DNA of 64,000 nt from Meloidogyne chitwoodi. Lineage: Eukaryota; Nematoda; Chromadorea; Rhabditida; Meloidogynidae. Shown piece after piece: positions 34,901-44,708 of this stretch. The notes beneath the pieces were generated by a model. The model did not search any database. It saw nothing but the letters and a program-made list of their open reading frames with translations, and was not told where the DNA came from. Location: NCBI GenBank assembly GCA_015183035.1, contig JACZZP010000006.1:744001-808000 (forward strand), in the 5' to 3' direction. Positions within the stretch are counted from its first letter, which is position 1. Each line of letters opens with the position of its first letter. Both the position numbers and the translations under genes were made by a program.

Positions 34901-37900
34901 AATAAATATGGGTTCTAGAAAATTTAATACGTTAAAGATTTTGGTACTTATCGTTTTGCGGAACCCCAATTTCAACGCCAAAAATTGAGTGCAAACTAGG
35001 GCATTTTAATTTAGTAATACTTAAAATATTTAATGCATTATATATTAGTTCATACTTAATTTTTGGCATTGAAATTGGGTTACACTGCAAAACAGAAAAG
35101 TACCATTATTTTATTTGATTTTTATTGCACTAAGAATGAATTACATTCTTACAAAGTTAATACTCTTAATTATTATTTCTTATTTGTTTCACTTACAAAA
35201 TCTAGATTTCTGACCATCAATCGATGGGCTTTTCTGTCTACTACCTCGTTTATTCACAGCTCTGCTAGCTTTAAATATAAATATTTATTTATAAAATTAA
35301 TTTTAATGTCTATTTAAATTATAATTGGGCGCAATAAAAATACCAATAAAGATCTGTTTGGATTCTAAAAAATCTAATAGTCAACGACTTTATTTGATTT
35401 TTAATTTTATATAGCTAAAATTTGAAAATTTCATAGATTAATATAATAAATATAAATCCAATTCCCAATATTGAATAATCCTCACATCTGAATGTTTTCA
35501 TTCAGAAGATACCACTAACAAGGTGATGACCAAACATGCCACTCTGGGATCCGAATATGTTATATACCATTTTAAAGCCCCTCTCTAGTAACCTCTAAAT
35601 CTGAAATATTTCATCCTGTAAGGCAGACTTTGATCCTGCCTGGCCAAAGATGGAAAGATAAGAAAAGGGATGAACAAAGTCCCAGCGTATAAGGAAAGGG
35701 AAAACAGTGAAAAGGAACACTTCGAAGAACACTCCGCTAATCACTTGCAAGCGTAGAGTAGTCAATATATCCAAGCGCTTCCCGGGAAGTCGGCCTCGAC
35801 GCCGACCAGCAAATAACATATAACTGAAAGGCCTCCCCTCCACGCTCCCTCTAGCTCATATGCCTGCATCGCCTTTGGGGACATTAACACCTTTGGAAAC
35901 AACAACAATAACACCTTTGGGACCCACAGCAGTCGGACAATAACATCCATAGGGGATTCTTAATATAACATCGCACGCCACACCGGGACTTATAACATCA
36001 TTCCATCCAGGGCCCAACGAATGCTTTACTATCCCCATATGAAAATATAACCGAGTTATGAATTTTTGAATAACGAAAAACAATAGGGGGACCAAGCTCA
36101 TTTAGGTGATTACCGAGGCTGCTCCCCAACTACTTAACGAAAAGCAGTTTTACCATAGAAATTCAATCCTTCATAACTTTGTTCAAACCCGTTCAATCGA
36201 GCTGAGTTTGGTATCATTCGACTTAGCTTGAAGAGCTTTCAAATGAGCTATCCTACTCATATTTGAATTTTTCATCCAATAATGAGCTTACTCCCCCCTA
36301 TGGTTTTTCGATTTTTAGGTCCATCTTCAAGAATAACTCGGTTATATTTTCATATGGGGATGAAATATTTCGGATTTAGAGGTTACTAGAGAGGGGCTTT
36401 AAAATGGTATATAACATATTCGGATCCCAGAGTGGCATGTTTGGTCATCCCCTTGTAAGCCCCAATTAAAATTTTCAAGTAATTTAATTTTTAAATCATT
36501 TTAGACTAAATATACTTATTTACTTAAATTAATACTTATACTTATATTTCTAAATTGAGGTCAAAATTATTTAAAAAATTTTATTTTTATTATCTCCAAA
36601 GCCTATCACACAAAACAAATTACTAAATAATCTATTTTTAAGTCTTAAAAAAGATTTTGCCTTTAGCAACTATTATCTACTATAATTAAGAAATAAAATT
36701 TTATTTTAAGAGTTGGGTGAGGTAAAGTTGAAAATAACTATAATTTCATTAAATAGAAGAAATTTTCATTTAAGAGTTCCATGATCTAATTCAATTCACT
36801 AAAATTTGTCCGCCTTAAGCTATATCTGAGGTTTACTACTTTTACTTTACCTACCTAATTTCTTTTGAGCTGCCTCTACCTCTTTTGCTTTTTTTTCAAC
36901 TTTAAAATAAAATTTAATGTTTATTTACTTATAAATTATAATTGAGTGAGATAAAGATACCAATAAATAACTGTTTGGATTTTAAAAAATCTAATAGGTC
37001 AACGACTTTATTTGATTTTTAATTTTATTTATTTTAGTTAAAATTTGAAAATTCCAATGATTAATAATAAAAAAGGATTAAATCCCCGATTCCCCTTAGA
37101 CTAAATATATGTTCTCTATGATTATATACTGAATACTTATTTCTAATATGAGGTCCAATTATTTAAAAATTTTCTTTCTCTAAAGTCTAGCACACATACA
37201 AATCAAACTATTTAATAAATAAAACTTTATTTAATTCCAAACTAAGATTTTTCCAATCGCAATTCTTATCTACTATACATAAATAATAAAATTTTAAAAG
37301 TACATGACTTGGGAGAGTAAGGAGGTTTTTTGTCTGGAAGTTTACCTTTATAAAATTTAAAAATTACCTTCTTTTTTTCTGTTTTCCTCTGCTCATTTTA
37401 TTGCCGCAGCTTTAAATTATATTTTTTAAATTAAATATTTAACAAAAAGTACTTTAACATACCTACTTGACTTTCTCGGCTTGTTGAGTAAACACAAAAG
37501 TTAATTAAAACAACTAATATTAAAAAAACAATAAAGAATTTAGCCATTTTTGTTAACTTTTTTTGAATTTTTAATTGAAAAGAAGTTAATTTGTGAATAA
37601 TTCTCCTTTAATTTCGAAAAGATTTTATATTAACTTTTAGAGTTTGAATTTTATAATAAATATTCAAAGACTTATGACCAACAATATTCATTTAATGCCT
37701 TTCCATTGTCTTTTAAATTTTTAATTAATTAAATTACCATTGTTGATTCCCTATCAAATGATAGATCTATTGTCTGATTAGAAGCTTATGATTGACATAT
37801 GAATATTTGCCTTTTCTTTTTTTATTTTAAAATGTAAAAATTTAATAAAAAATTTAATAAAAAATTTAAAAAATTTATTTTAAATTTAAAACCTACTATC

Positions 37901-40900
37901 TTTACTTTTAGAAAATATTAATGTTAGTTTAAGTTATTTATTTATTTTTAATATTATTTAATTATTTTCACAAATTAGCTATATAATATATTAAATATAA
38001 AAAATATTTTAGGATTTTCCCACTTGTTTGTTTTCTCATCTTTGTACTTGTTGTTTTTTGTGTTGGAACTGTTTCAATTATTGTATGTTTTCAACGTACA
38101 AAAGGAAGACAAAGACGAACAGAAAAAGAGATTTATTCAAAAAGTAGAGAATCTGAGGTTAAATTTTTAAACAAATATTTATAATTTATTAATTAATTTA
38201 ATATTTATAAAATAATTATTTAATTAATTGTTTTGCTTATTTATTAATACTAGCGGAGATGGACGCCCTTCGGAAGTCCTTCTCCGCTAGCAAAAAACAA
38301 TAAACTTAAAATAACCTGAACAATAAATCTTTTACACTTACAAACGTTTTATAAGAACAAAACACAAAATACTGAAACTCAAATGTTTCTGACTCATGAG
38401 TTCTCAAACTCAGAATCAAATGTCTCTCACTCAGAATCAACTGTCTCTTACTCAAGTTTCTCAGTCATAAGTGTCTTCGATTCAGCTTCAAGTGCTCATA
38501 CGCAGACTTTTGTGTCTCTGACTCTTGTGTCTCTGACTCTTGTGTCTCTGACTCTTGTGTCTCTGACTCTTGTGTCTCTGACTCTTGTGTCTCTGACTCT
38601 TGTGTCTCTGACTCTTGTGTCTCTGACTCTTGTGTCTCTGACTCTTGTGTCTCTGACTCTTGTGTCTCTGACTCTTGTGTCTCTGACTCTTGTGTCTCTG
38701 ACTCTTGTGTCTCTGACTCTTGTGTCTCTGACTCTTGTGTCTCTGACTCTTGTGTCTCTGACTCTTGTGTCTCTGACTCTTGTGTCTCTGACTCTTGTGT
38801 CTCTGACTCTTGTGTCTCTGACTCTTGTGTCTCTGACTCTTGTGTCTCTGACTCTTGTGTCTCTGACTCTTGTGTCTCTGACTCTTGTGTCTCTGACTCT
38901 TGTGTCTCTGACTCTTGTGTCTCTGACTCTTGTGTCTCTGACTCTTGTGTCTCTGACTCTTGTGTCTCTGACTCTTGTGTCTCTGACTCTTGTGTCTCTG
39001 ACTCTTGTGTCTCTGACTCTTGTGTCTCTGACTCTTGTGTCTCTGACTCTTGTGTCTCTGACTCTTGTGTCTCTGACTCTTGTGTCTCTGACTCTTGTGT
39101 CTCTGACTCTTGTGTCTCTGACTCTTGTGTCTCTGACTCTTGTGTCTCTGACTCTTGTGTCTCTGACTCTTGTGTCTCTGACTCTTGTGTCTCTGACTCT
39201 TGTGTCTCTGACTCTTGTGTCTCTGACTCTTGTGTCTCTGACTCTTGTGTCTCTGACTCTTGTGTCTCTGACTCTTGTGTCTCTGACTCTTGTGTCTCTG
39301 ACTCTTGTGTCTCTGACTCTTGTGTCTCTGACTCTTGTGTCTCTGACTCTTGTGTCTCTGACTCTTGTGTCTCTGACTCTTGTGTCTCTGACTCTTGTGT
39401 CTCTGACTCTTGTGTCTCTGACTCTTGTGTCTCTGACTCTTGTGTCTCTGACTCTTGTGTCTCTGACTCTTGTGTCTCTGACTCTTGTGTCTCTGACTCT
39501 TGTGTCTCTGACTCTTGTGTCTCTGACTCTTGTGTCTCTGACTCTTGTGTCTCTGACTCTTGTGTCTCTGACTCTTGTGTCTCTGACTCTTGTGTCTCTG
39601 ACTCTTGTGTCTCTGACTCTTGTGTCTCTGACTCTTGTGTCTCTGACTCTTGTGTCTCTGACTCTTGTGTCTCTGACTCTTGTGTCTCTGACTCTTGTGT
39701 CTCTGACTCTTGTGTCTCTGACTCTTGTGTCTCTGACTCTTGTGTCTCTGACTCTTGTGTCTCTGACTCTTGTGTCTCTGACTCTTGTGTCTCTGACTCT
39801 TGTGTCTCTGACTCTTGTGTCTCTGACTCTTGTGTCTCTGACTCTTGTGTCTCTGACTCTTGTGTCTCTGACTCTTGTGTCTCTGACTCTTGTGTCTCTG
39901 ACTCTTGTGTCTCTGACTCTTGTGTCTCTGACTCTTGTGTCTCTGACTCTTGTGTCTCTGACTCTTGTGTCTCTGACTCTTGTGTCTCTGACTCTTGTGT
40001 CTCTGACTCTTGTGTCTCTGACTCTTGTGTCTCTGACTCTTGTGTCTCTGACTCTTGTGTCTCTGACTCTTGTGTCTCTGACTCTTGTGTCTCTGACTCT
40101 TGTGTCTCTGACTCTTGTGTCTCTGACTCTTGTGTCTCTGACTCTTGTGTCTCTGACTCTTGTGTCTCTGACTCTTGTGTCTCTGACTCGGAATCCTCAG
40201 CACGGCTTCTTTTCTTATGGCGTCACTTGAGCAGCAGCGTTCTTCGGCGTCCACATTGAAGCAAAATGCAGCAAGCAGCGTTGTTGTTTGTTTGTTGTTG
40301 AAATTAGTGGCTGGCGTTAAAGACTGATCAAAATACAGGGTTTATATAGTATCCAAGTTCAAGTTTATTTTCAAGTTCTAACTTCATTTTCAAGTTCTAA
40401 GTTCAAGTTTATTTTCAAGTTTCAAATCCAAGTTTATTTTCAAATTCTAAGTTCATTTTCAAGTTTTAAGTTCAAACTTAAACCTTATTTCAAGTTGCAA
40501 CCTTAATATAAAAACCCCCCATTTTCACTTCCCCCAATCATTTGTCTATAAAAGGACAGACAAACAAACAGACAAACATTCTCAATTATATAATAAGATA
40601 AATATTTTTATTTAAAAATTAACATTTTATTAATTAATAATTTAACAAATTTCAAATATATCTAATTTATATTATTGTTAATTTTTTTTTAAATTATTTA
40701 ATTTTAGGTAGGAGAAATACATAATAATAATAATAGTAGAATAAATATCCCACAACAACAAAATAATTATGACACAAGCAGATTTACTAGAACAATTCCA
40801 CGGCCTCCAAACAATTTCTCTAACCAACAAAATCAATTTCAAGATATAATAAATTATCATCAAGGAAATTTACCAGAAAGAAACCAACAAAAAACACATT

Positions 40901-40923
40901 ATTCTACTTCACATCGTTTTTAA
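31960..40923 (+). CDS. Cys-rich single-pass membrane protein (Shisa/WBP1-like layout) with giant introns
   Basis: Five exons join in phase. Exon 1 (31960 to about 32050, MGETVRLPAGRTSEVIQGVH) is followed by exon 2 (GDFIGSSLE) and exon 3 (about 32351-32477, with CEKMEGCCVTGCCPKDQFW). Exon 4 (about 38013-38159) carries the transmembrane helix (FPLVCFLIFVLVVFCVGTVS) and a basic stop-transfer (FQRTKGRQRRTEKE). Exon 5 (40709-40923) gives an Asn/Gln/Pro-rich cytoplasmic tail ending HYSTSHRF. The CC...CCP...W cluster before a helix and a Pro-rich tail recall Shisa and WBP1/VOPP1 proteins. No signal peptide is seen, so an upstream exon may be missing. Introns 3 (5.5 kb) and 4 (2.5 kb) hold transposons, an antisense peptide locus and a satellite array. 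Confidence 0.65.
32746..33065. mobile_element. hAT-like MITE, CAGTGATTG ends, 8-bp TSD
   Basis: The element is 320 bp, from cagtgattgg to caatcactg, inserted in the GACC repeat with a perfect 8-bp duplication ctggtcag (32738-32745 and 33066-33073). CAGTG ends plus an 8-bp duplication are hAT features. The interior has many catacc/ggtatg words and a nested insertion. There is no transposase. Confidence 0.8.
32838..32964. mobile_element. nested short hAT-like element inside the 32746-33065 MITE
   Basis: The element is 127 bp, starting cagggttgttccgggttgac and ending gtaacccggcgtacctg. The ends are imperfect inverted repeats (CAGG...CCTG with a CCGGGTT core). Flanks cttcatac and cttcagtc match at 6 of 8 positions, suggesting a decayed 8-bp duplication. 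The interior is GGGTCGGGTTTCGGG word repeats. Confidence 0.5.
33236..34325. mobile_element. hAT-like element, CAGTGATCGGCAAGTTCC ends, 8-bp TSD
   Basis: The element is 1090 bp. Its ends cagtgatcggcaagttcca and the reverse complement are perfect, and an exact 8-bp duplication atgaggga lies at 33228-33235 and 34326-34333. Both subterminal zones (about 33250-33400 and 34120-34310) are made of ggaactggaactgg words, resembling transposase-binding subterminal repeats of hAT elements. The middle contains a tRNA-like segment. No transposase reading frame survives. Confidence 0.85.
33500..33571 (+). repeat. tRNA-like segment inside the hAT-like element
   Basis: Box A-like tggttgtgtggttaaagcg and a perfect box B gggttcgaatcc are spaced as in a tRNA gene. 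The anticodon stem pairs poorly. It is probably a tRNA-derived relic or SINE carried within the transposon. Confidence 0.45.
34710..37547 (-). pseudogene. third copy of the modular secreted-peptide gene, antisense in an intron
   Basis: Exon 1 (37463-37547) encodes MAKFFIVFLILVVLINFCVY plus STSRESQV and is intact. Exon a (37368-37409) matches the arm B second exon but has TGA where arm B has a Trp codon. Exon b (36855-36899, VEKKAKEVEAAQKKL) and exon c (35197-35268, SRAVNKRGSRQKSPSIDGQK plus SRF) are open and phase 1 at both ends; the last exon near 34710-34792 is not resolved. Introns between a, b and c repeat the same sequence (taataggtcaacgactttat), so exon-intron modules were duplicated in tandem. 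Skipping exon a would keep frame, so the gene may still be functional. A transposon interrupts the intron between b and c. Confidence 0.6.
35519..36455. mobile_element. Harbinger-like MITE, CAAGG ends, TSD TAA
   Basis: The element is 937 bp with inverted ends of about 95 bp (gatgaccaaacatgccactc onward) and the 3-bp duplication taa at 35516-35518 and 36456-36458. It is distinctly more GC-rich than its surroundings. A second, inner inverted pair (atccccatatgaaaatataa near 36027 and its complement ending at about 36361) makes a nested foldback. There is no transposase. It belongs to the same end type as 8285-8759. Confidence 0.8.
38250..38290. repeat. GC-rich perfect hairpin
   Basis: ctagcggagatgga pairs with tccttctccgctag (13 of 14 bases) around a short core that itself contains acgcccttcggaagt. 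It is isolated in AT-rich intron DNA. It may be a minimal foldback element or a pair of fused transposon ends. Confidence 0.6.
38512..40189. repeat. 15-bp satellite, about 112 identical copies
   Basis: The unit gtgtctctgactctt is repeated without a visible mismatch for about 1.68 kb. Diverged relatives (tctctcactcagaatcaa type) lie just upstream from about 38380. Because the period is a multiple of three and no frame holds a stop, 588-615 residue frames exist on both strands (repeats LVSLT and SQRHK). They are judged artefacts of periodicity. The array lies in intron 4 of the Cys-rich membrane protein gene. Confidence 0.95.
40340..40500. repeat. short tandem array (caagttcaagtttattttcaagttct)
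   Basis: About six degenerate copies of a 20-26 bp unit rich in caagttt and caagttct words. It is followed at 40548 by a TATAAAAG word in plus orientation and by (acagacaaacaa) repeats. No transcript start can be shown. Confidence 0.5.
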
Positions 40924-41278
40924 AAAATTATTTTATTAAATAAAATTGTCTTATTAAATTACACAATTTTAATTAAAAAATTTTTATTTTTAACAACTAA
41001 ACTCTTAAATTTTATAATCATAATTTATTTCAAAATTTCATTTTCGCACAACAAGCAAATTTGAAAATTAGCGCCGCAGGCTAAACCTTGACTTATTTTT
41101 ACCTGAACTATTTTAAAAAAATTTAAAATAAAATAAAATTGCATTAAAAACTAAAAAACAAAGTACGATATTTATAAGATAAAAGGTCAATATTTCATAA
41201 AATATTATCAATATATCACAAAGGTCTGCACTCTAATTACCTCCCTTAAACATATCAACAAATTTTAGATCAACACTA

Positions 41279-41365
41279 AATAGATATTCTTTTGTAACTG
41301 CTTTTGATGGAAAAATGCTTGTTTGTGGAACAAAAGAGAATGTTTATAGAAAAACTTTTTTTGAG
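41279..41365 (+). other. possible orphan exon
   Basis: An open segment (STLNRYSFVTAFDGKMLVCG then TKENVYRKTFFE) is bounded by an ideal acceptor (aattttag) and donor (gag/gtaaaa). No neighbouring exon with matching content was found before the opposite-strand lysozyme. It may be a lost gene fragment or an alternative exon of the upstream gene. Confidence 0.3.
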
Positions 41366-41432
41366 GTAAAATCAACATTATCAATATTTAATTGAAACAA
41401 AATTCCTAAAATTTTTAAAAATTTTCTTTTTA

Positions 41433-42137
41433 TTATTTTTTTGTATAGCATTGATTCACAGCTTTCCAATATATATCAGTTCGTGGTATAGAACATCCAT
41501 TAGGCCCTCCATTGTGTTGTCGAGAGACTTTTTCACACTCACTCATCTTTGGATTATTACAAAGTTTTTGATAACGATTCATATAAGCCTTGAAAAAAGA
41601 AAATTAATTTAAAGTAAATTAAATTATAAAAAAACTTTAATGCATTTAAGAGAACAATTGTAATCCAGTGCACAGCGTTTCCATGCAGTTTCCATATTTT
41701 CATTAGTTTTACGACCTGGAGCTCCGCAATCAGTGAAGTAACCAAGTTTAATCTTTAATTTAATTTACTCTCGTTATAAGAACATCCCAATGGACTGGCC
41801 CGCGTCTACTATTCTTATAACAGTTGTAATACTTTATCTATATGTCTTATAACGTTTTTAAAAATATTATTGAGCTAATTTTAAGGGATTTTATAGAATT
41901 ATTAATGTGGAGTTGGATTGTTTTTGGGACTTAACTAAACAAGTTCCATTCTTCTCTCAAATTGAAATATTTTTTAACCTGAAAATATCCACAACTAACA
42001 GCATCATCATCCCATTTGCAAGGAAGAGGTTTACATCTAGACTCTTGTTGGCAAATACAACTTATACATTTCTTATCAACAAAAGCTTTAACAATACCAA
42101 TTATTAAAATAAAAAATATTATTTTAAAAATTTGCAT
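41433..42137 (-). CDS. ilys: invertebrate-type (i-type) lysozyme 3
   Basis: Three exons on minus, starting at the Met of MQIFKIIFFILIIGIVKAF, which matches copy 1. An upstream in-frame Met at 42186-42188 would add 17 residues and spoil the signal peptide. The catalytic region is CISCICQQESRCKPLPCKWD...SCGYFQ, with Glu and Asp present. Exon 2 has DCGAPGRKTNENMETAW and exon 3 has CEKVSRQHNGGPNGC and YWKAVNQCYTKK. The intron and about 400 bp upstream match copy 1 in inverted orientation, including a TGCACTT word about 370 bp upstream in both. Confidence 0.9.
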
Positions 42138-42667
42138 TTTAAATTTTTTGAATATTTTTTTAGTTAAATTATTTTTGATAATTTCCATATTTTAAATCTC
42201 CTCATTTTATATCAAATTTTTGGACAAATATTTTTTTAATTTACTAATTTTTATTTAACCAGCTATTGTACTTTAAAGAAAGTTAATTATTAAAAATAAA
42301 TTTTTAGAAATATTTTTAAATAAATTTTTTAAAATTTTTAATTTTATTTTTTAGAAGTACATATAAATATGTATTTAATTAGAAAAAAAGAAATAATATT
42401 TTTTATTTTTACTTAAGTTTTTATTTATTCAGATAGAATTATTCAATTAAAATGAGAAACATTTTCTGTCTGGTAATTTATAATATTACCTATTTAATTT
42501 TTAAATGCACTTTTATTTATTTTTTTGGATAAACATTTTCTTTCACGATATATTTTCCCTAATAAATATTTATTTGAATTGAAGGCAAAATAAATTTTTA
42601 ATAATTTATTTAAAAAAAACTTTTAGATATTTAATCGAAAATATATCATAAAACAATTTTTCAAAAT
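42138..42667. other. lysozyme upstream region
   Basis: To about 42540 this is the inverted duplicate of about 23330-23800. The shared markers are the cagacagacaatgtttccc counterpart (attttctgtctggtaattta) and TGCACTT at about 42507. The rest is AT-rich spacer. Confidence 0.5.
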
Positions 42668-43150
42668 TTATCCCATTCTAAAATCAGTAATTGTACGTTT
42701 TTGTTCTTCAGCATTAACATCTCTTCCTCCTCTCATTTGTTTTTTTGGTATATGAGTTTGTTGTTGTTGGTTTTTATTTGTTTCCTCTATATCAGCATAA
42801 CCAAGTCTATCCCACTCTTCTTTATCCATTAATCCCCGATCCATACGACATTTGAAGTAATCACGTGCCTTATCTCGACAAGCACTATTTTGACCTTTTT
42901 CTGCCTGAATTGGACTTTAATAATTTTTTAATTAAAATTCAAGTGTAAGGAAAACATCACCTCCTAACCTAAAAATTTATTAAAAATATAAAAAACAAAC
43001 ATTTAAACAAGTCATATATTTAAGCATTTCTAAATGACATTCTTTATCATAATCTAAAGGAAAAGATCCTTTAAGTGGAGGAGTTATTTGTTGAATACGT
43101 CCATATGGACCAAACATTGCAGATGGAGAAGTTTGTCCACCAACAGACAT
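42668..43150 (-). CDS. cox-19: COX19 cytochrome c oxidase assembly factor
   Basis: Two exons. Starts MSVGGQTSPSAMFGPYGRIQ and continues FPLDYDKECHLEMLKYMTCL, then AEKGQNSACRDKARDYFKC and RMDRGLMDKEEWDRLGYAD. The two C-x9-C motifs (CHLEMLKYMTC and CRDKARDYFKC) and the RMD-x-x-LM motif identify COX19, a small intermembrane-space protein delivering copper for complex IV assembly. The splice acceptor used is ttcag/gcagaa; the earlier candidate would put a stop in frame. It is the last gene of a run of five minus-strand genes. Confidence 0.92.
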
Positions 43151-43404
43151 TTTAAAATTAATAACTGCTAAAAAAATTGTAATATAATTTAAAAAAATTA
43201 GAATGAAAGATAGAATAGTAAATTAACTTTTAAGAACAAGTTTTTTCAATTAATTTTTTAATTAAAAAAATAAATATATATTTAATTGTTAAATATAAAT
43301 TAAAATGAAAAAATGGAATTAATCATAAATTCAGGCATATTGTTGAAAGGCAAAATATACAACTGAAATAATTTGAATAAAATTTTTAATTTTCTAATAA
43401 ATTT

Positions 43405-44365
43405 CTATTCCACATTTACTAATTCTTCTTTTAAATCATTTTTTAAAGGAAATTCAAGTTTATAAGCATCTGGATTTGAAATTCTCCAATTTGAATAATA
43501 ATTAGAAACAAACTGTCCCTGTATAAATCCAAGTTGACGATAAAAAGCAAGGGCAGGTTCATTACTTGTTTGACAATGTAAAGCAATTTGCTTAATATTT
43601 ATTTTAAAAAATTAATTTTTAAAAAGGGTTGAAGATATTTTTTATAGAACGCCTCAAAAATCTTATTTCTGTGCCACACCTTCCCCTTCAATATTCCACA
43701 AAATATTTGTCAAAAATTTAAAAAATCAAAAAGATAACGTTAAATTTACTTTAATATTTTTCCATCTTTGTTTGCAATTATTAATTATATTAAGAACAAG
43801 AATACTTGCTACACCACGTCGGCGAAATGCGGGAAGTACACTAAAATATAAAATGTTTTTTATATAATTTTTAAAATTAAAAAAATAAAACAAACGCTAA
43901 AGTAATTATATATAAACATTGTTGAAATTCAGATTTATTTTCTTGTTGTGAAATAAGTTTTTCTATACAAACAGTTATTGCACCAACTAAAGCATTATTA
44001 TAATAAGCCATTAATGTCCAAAATTTTGTTTTTACTTCATAAAAAAGAATTAGTTTAAAAAAATTAAAAAATATAAATACTCTTACTTTCATCTTCATCA
44101 TCTGTTTCATTTTCTATCCCTTTAATTGCCAATTCATTTTTGAGAACTCTTTTATAATGCAAAGACCTTCCATCACCAAAATTGATTGGTAAAGCAATTG
44201 AATTTAATAGAATTAATTGATTAATAATTTCCTTGTTTGGTGCAATTAACTCCAAATCTTGCAAAGATATTTTTGGTCTCTTTATCTAAATTTAATTTAA
44301 TATATTATTTTTAAATTTAATTAGACAATACTTACTTCAAAATCTGTGTCATCATTTATTTGCAT
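43405..44365 (-). CDS. NAA50: N-alpha-acetyltransferase 50 (NAA50/San)
   Basis: Four to five exons. Starts MQINDDTDFE, then RPKISLQDLELIAPNKEIIN and LNSIALPINFGDGRSLHYKR, which corresponds to NAA50 LNQVIFPVSYNDKFY. The acetyl-CoA site is seen as LYIITLAF and LPAFRRRGVASILVLNII (the Q/RxxGxG/A turn), and the end as SNEPALAFYRQLGF. This GNAT enzyme acetylates protein N-termini, acting with NatA at the ribosome. An insert of about 25 residues between LAIKGIENETDDEDES and the following strand is longer than in the human protein. The last exon stops at 43405-43407. Confidence 0.88.
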
Positions 44366-44528
44366 TATTATCCACTTAACAAAATTTAGAATTGATAAGA
44401 AAAATACTGAAAATTTTAATAATTAAAAATAATCAAAAAATATTCTTAAATTTTTTAAATCGAAATATTGAAAGATTTTTTTTTAAATATTTATACAAAA
44501 ATTTAGACTAAATATTATTTAATAACTT

Positions 44529-44708
44529 TTAAGGTTCTTTTCCCATTTTTCGTTGTATTTCAACATAAGATTCCCATGAAGGAATAGGCACAGGATCAGT
44601 GTATTTATTATATTTATTGTCATATTTTATCCAATAATTGGCCATGTAAAAGAAGGTAAATGTACCAGCAACGCTGCACATAAAACGAATTCCTGTATCT
44701 GTCACCAT
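44529..44708 (-). CDS. small single-pass membrane protein (59 aa), possibly mitochondrial
   Basis: A single exon opens MVTDTGIRFMCSVAGTFTFF, followed by YMANYWIKYDNKYNKY and then PVPIPSWESYVEIQRKMGKE. One hydrophobic segment near the N-terminus is followed by a charged tail. The size and layout resemble accessory subunits of mitochondrial inner-membrane complexes, but no specific family is recognised. It lies in a co-oriented run between a membrane protein and NAA50. Confidence 0.6.
   Translation of the reverse strand: MVTDTGIRFMCSVAGTFTFFYMANYWIKYDNKYNKYTDPVPIPSWESYVEIQRKMGKEP

Noticed and set aside
35595..36101. Possible transposase in the 35519-36455 element
   Set aside because: Three short overlapping minus frames show no DDE motif or Myb/HTH domain and cross the inverted end.
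38512..40189. CRISPR-like regular repeat
   Set aside because: There are no spacers, the units are directly contiguous and the genome is eukaryotic.
38383..40254. Long open frames on both strands (615 aa LVSLT repeats; 588 aa SQRHK repeats)
   Set aside because: They arise because the 15-bp satellite is a multiple of three and lacks stops. They are mutually antisense, with no signal, conserved flank or splice support.
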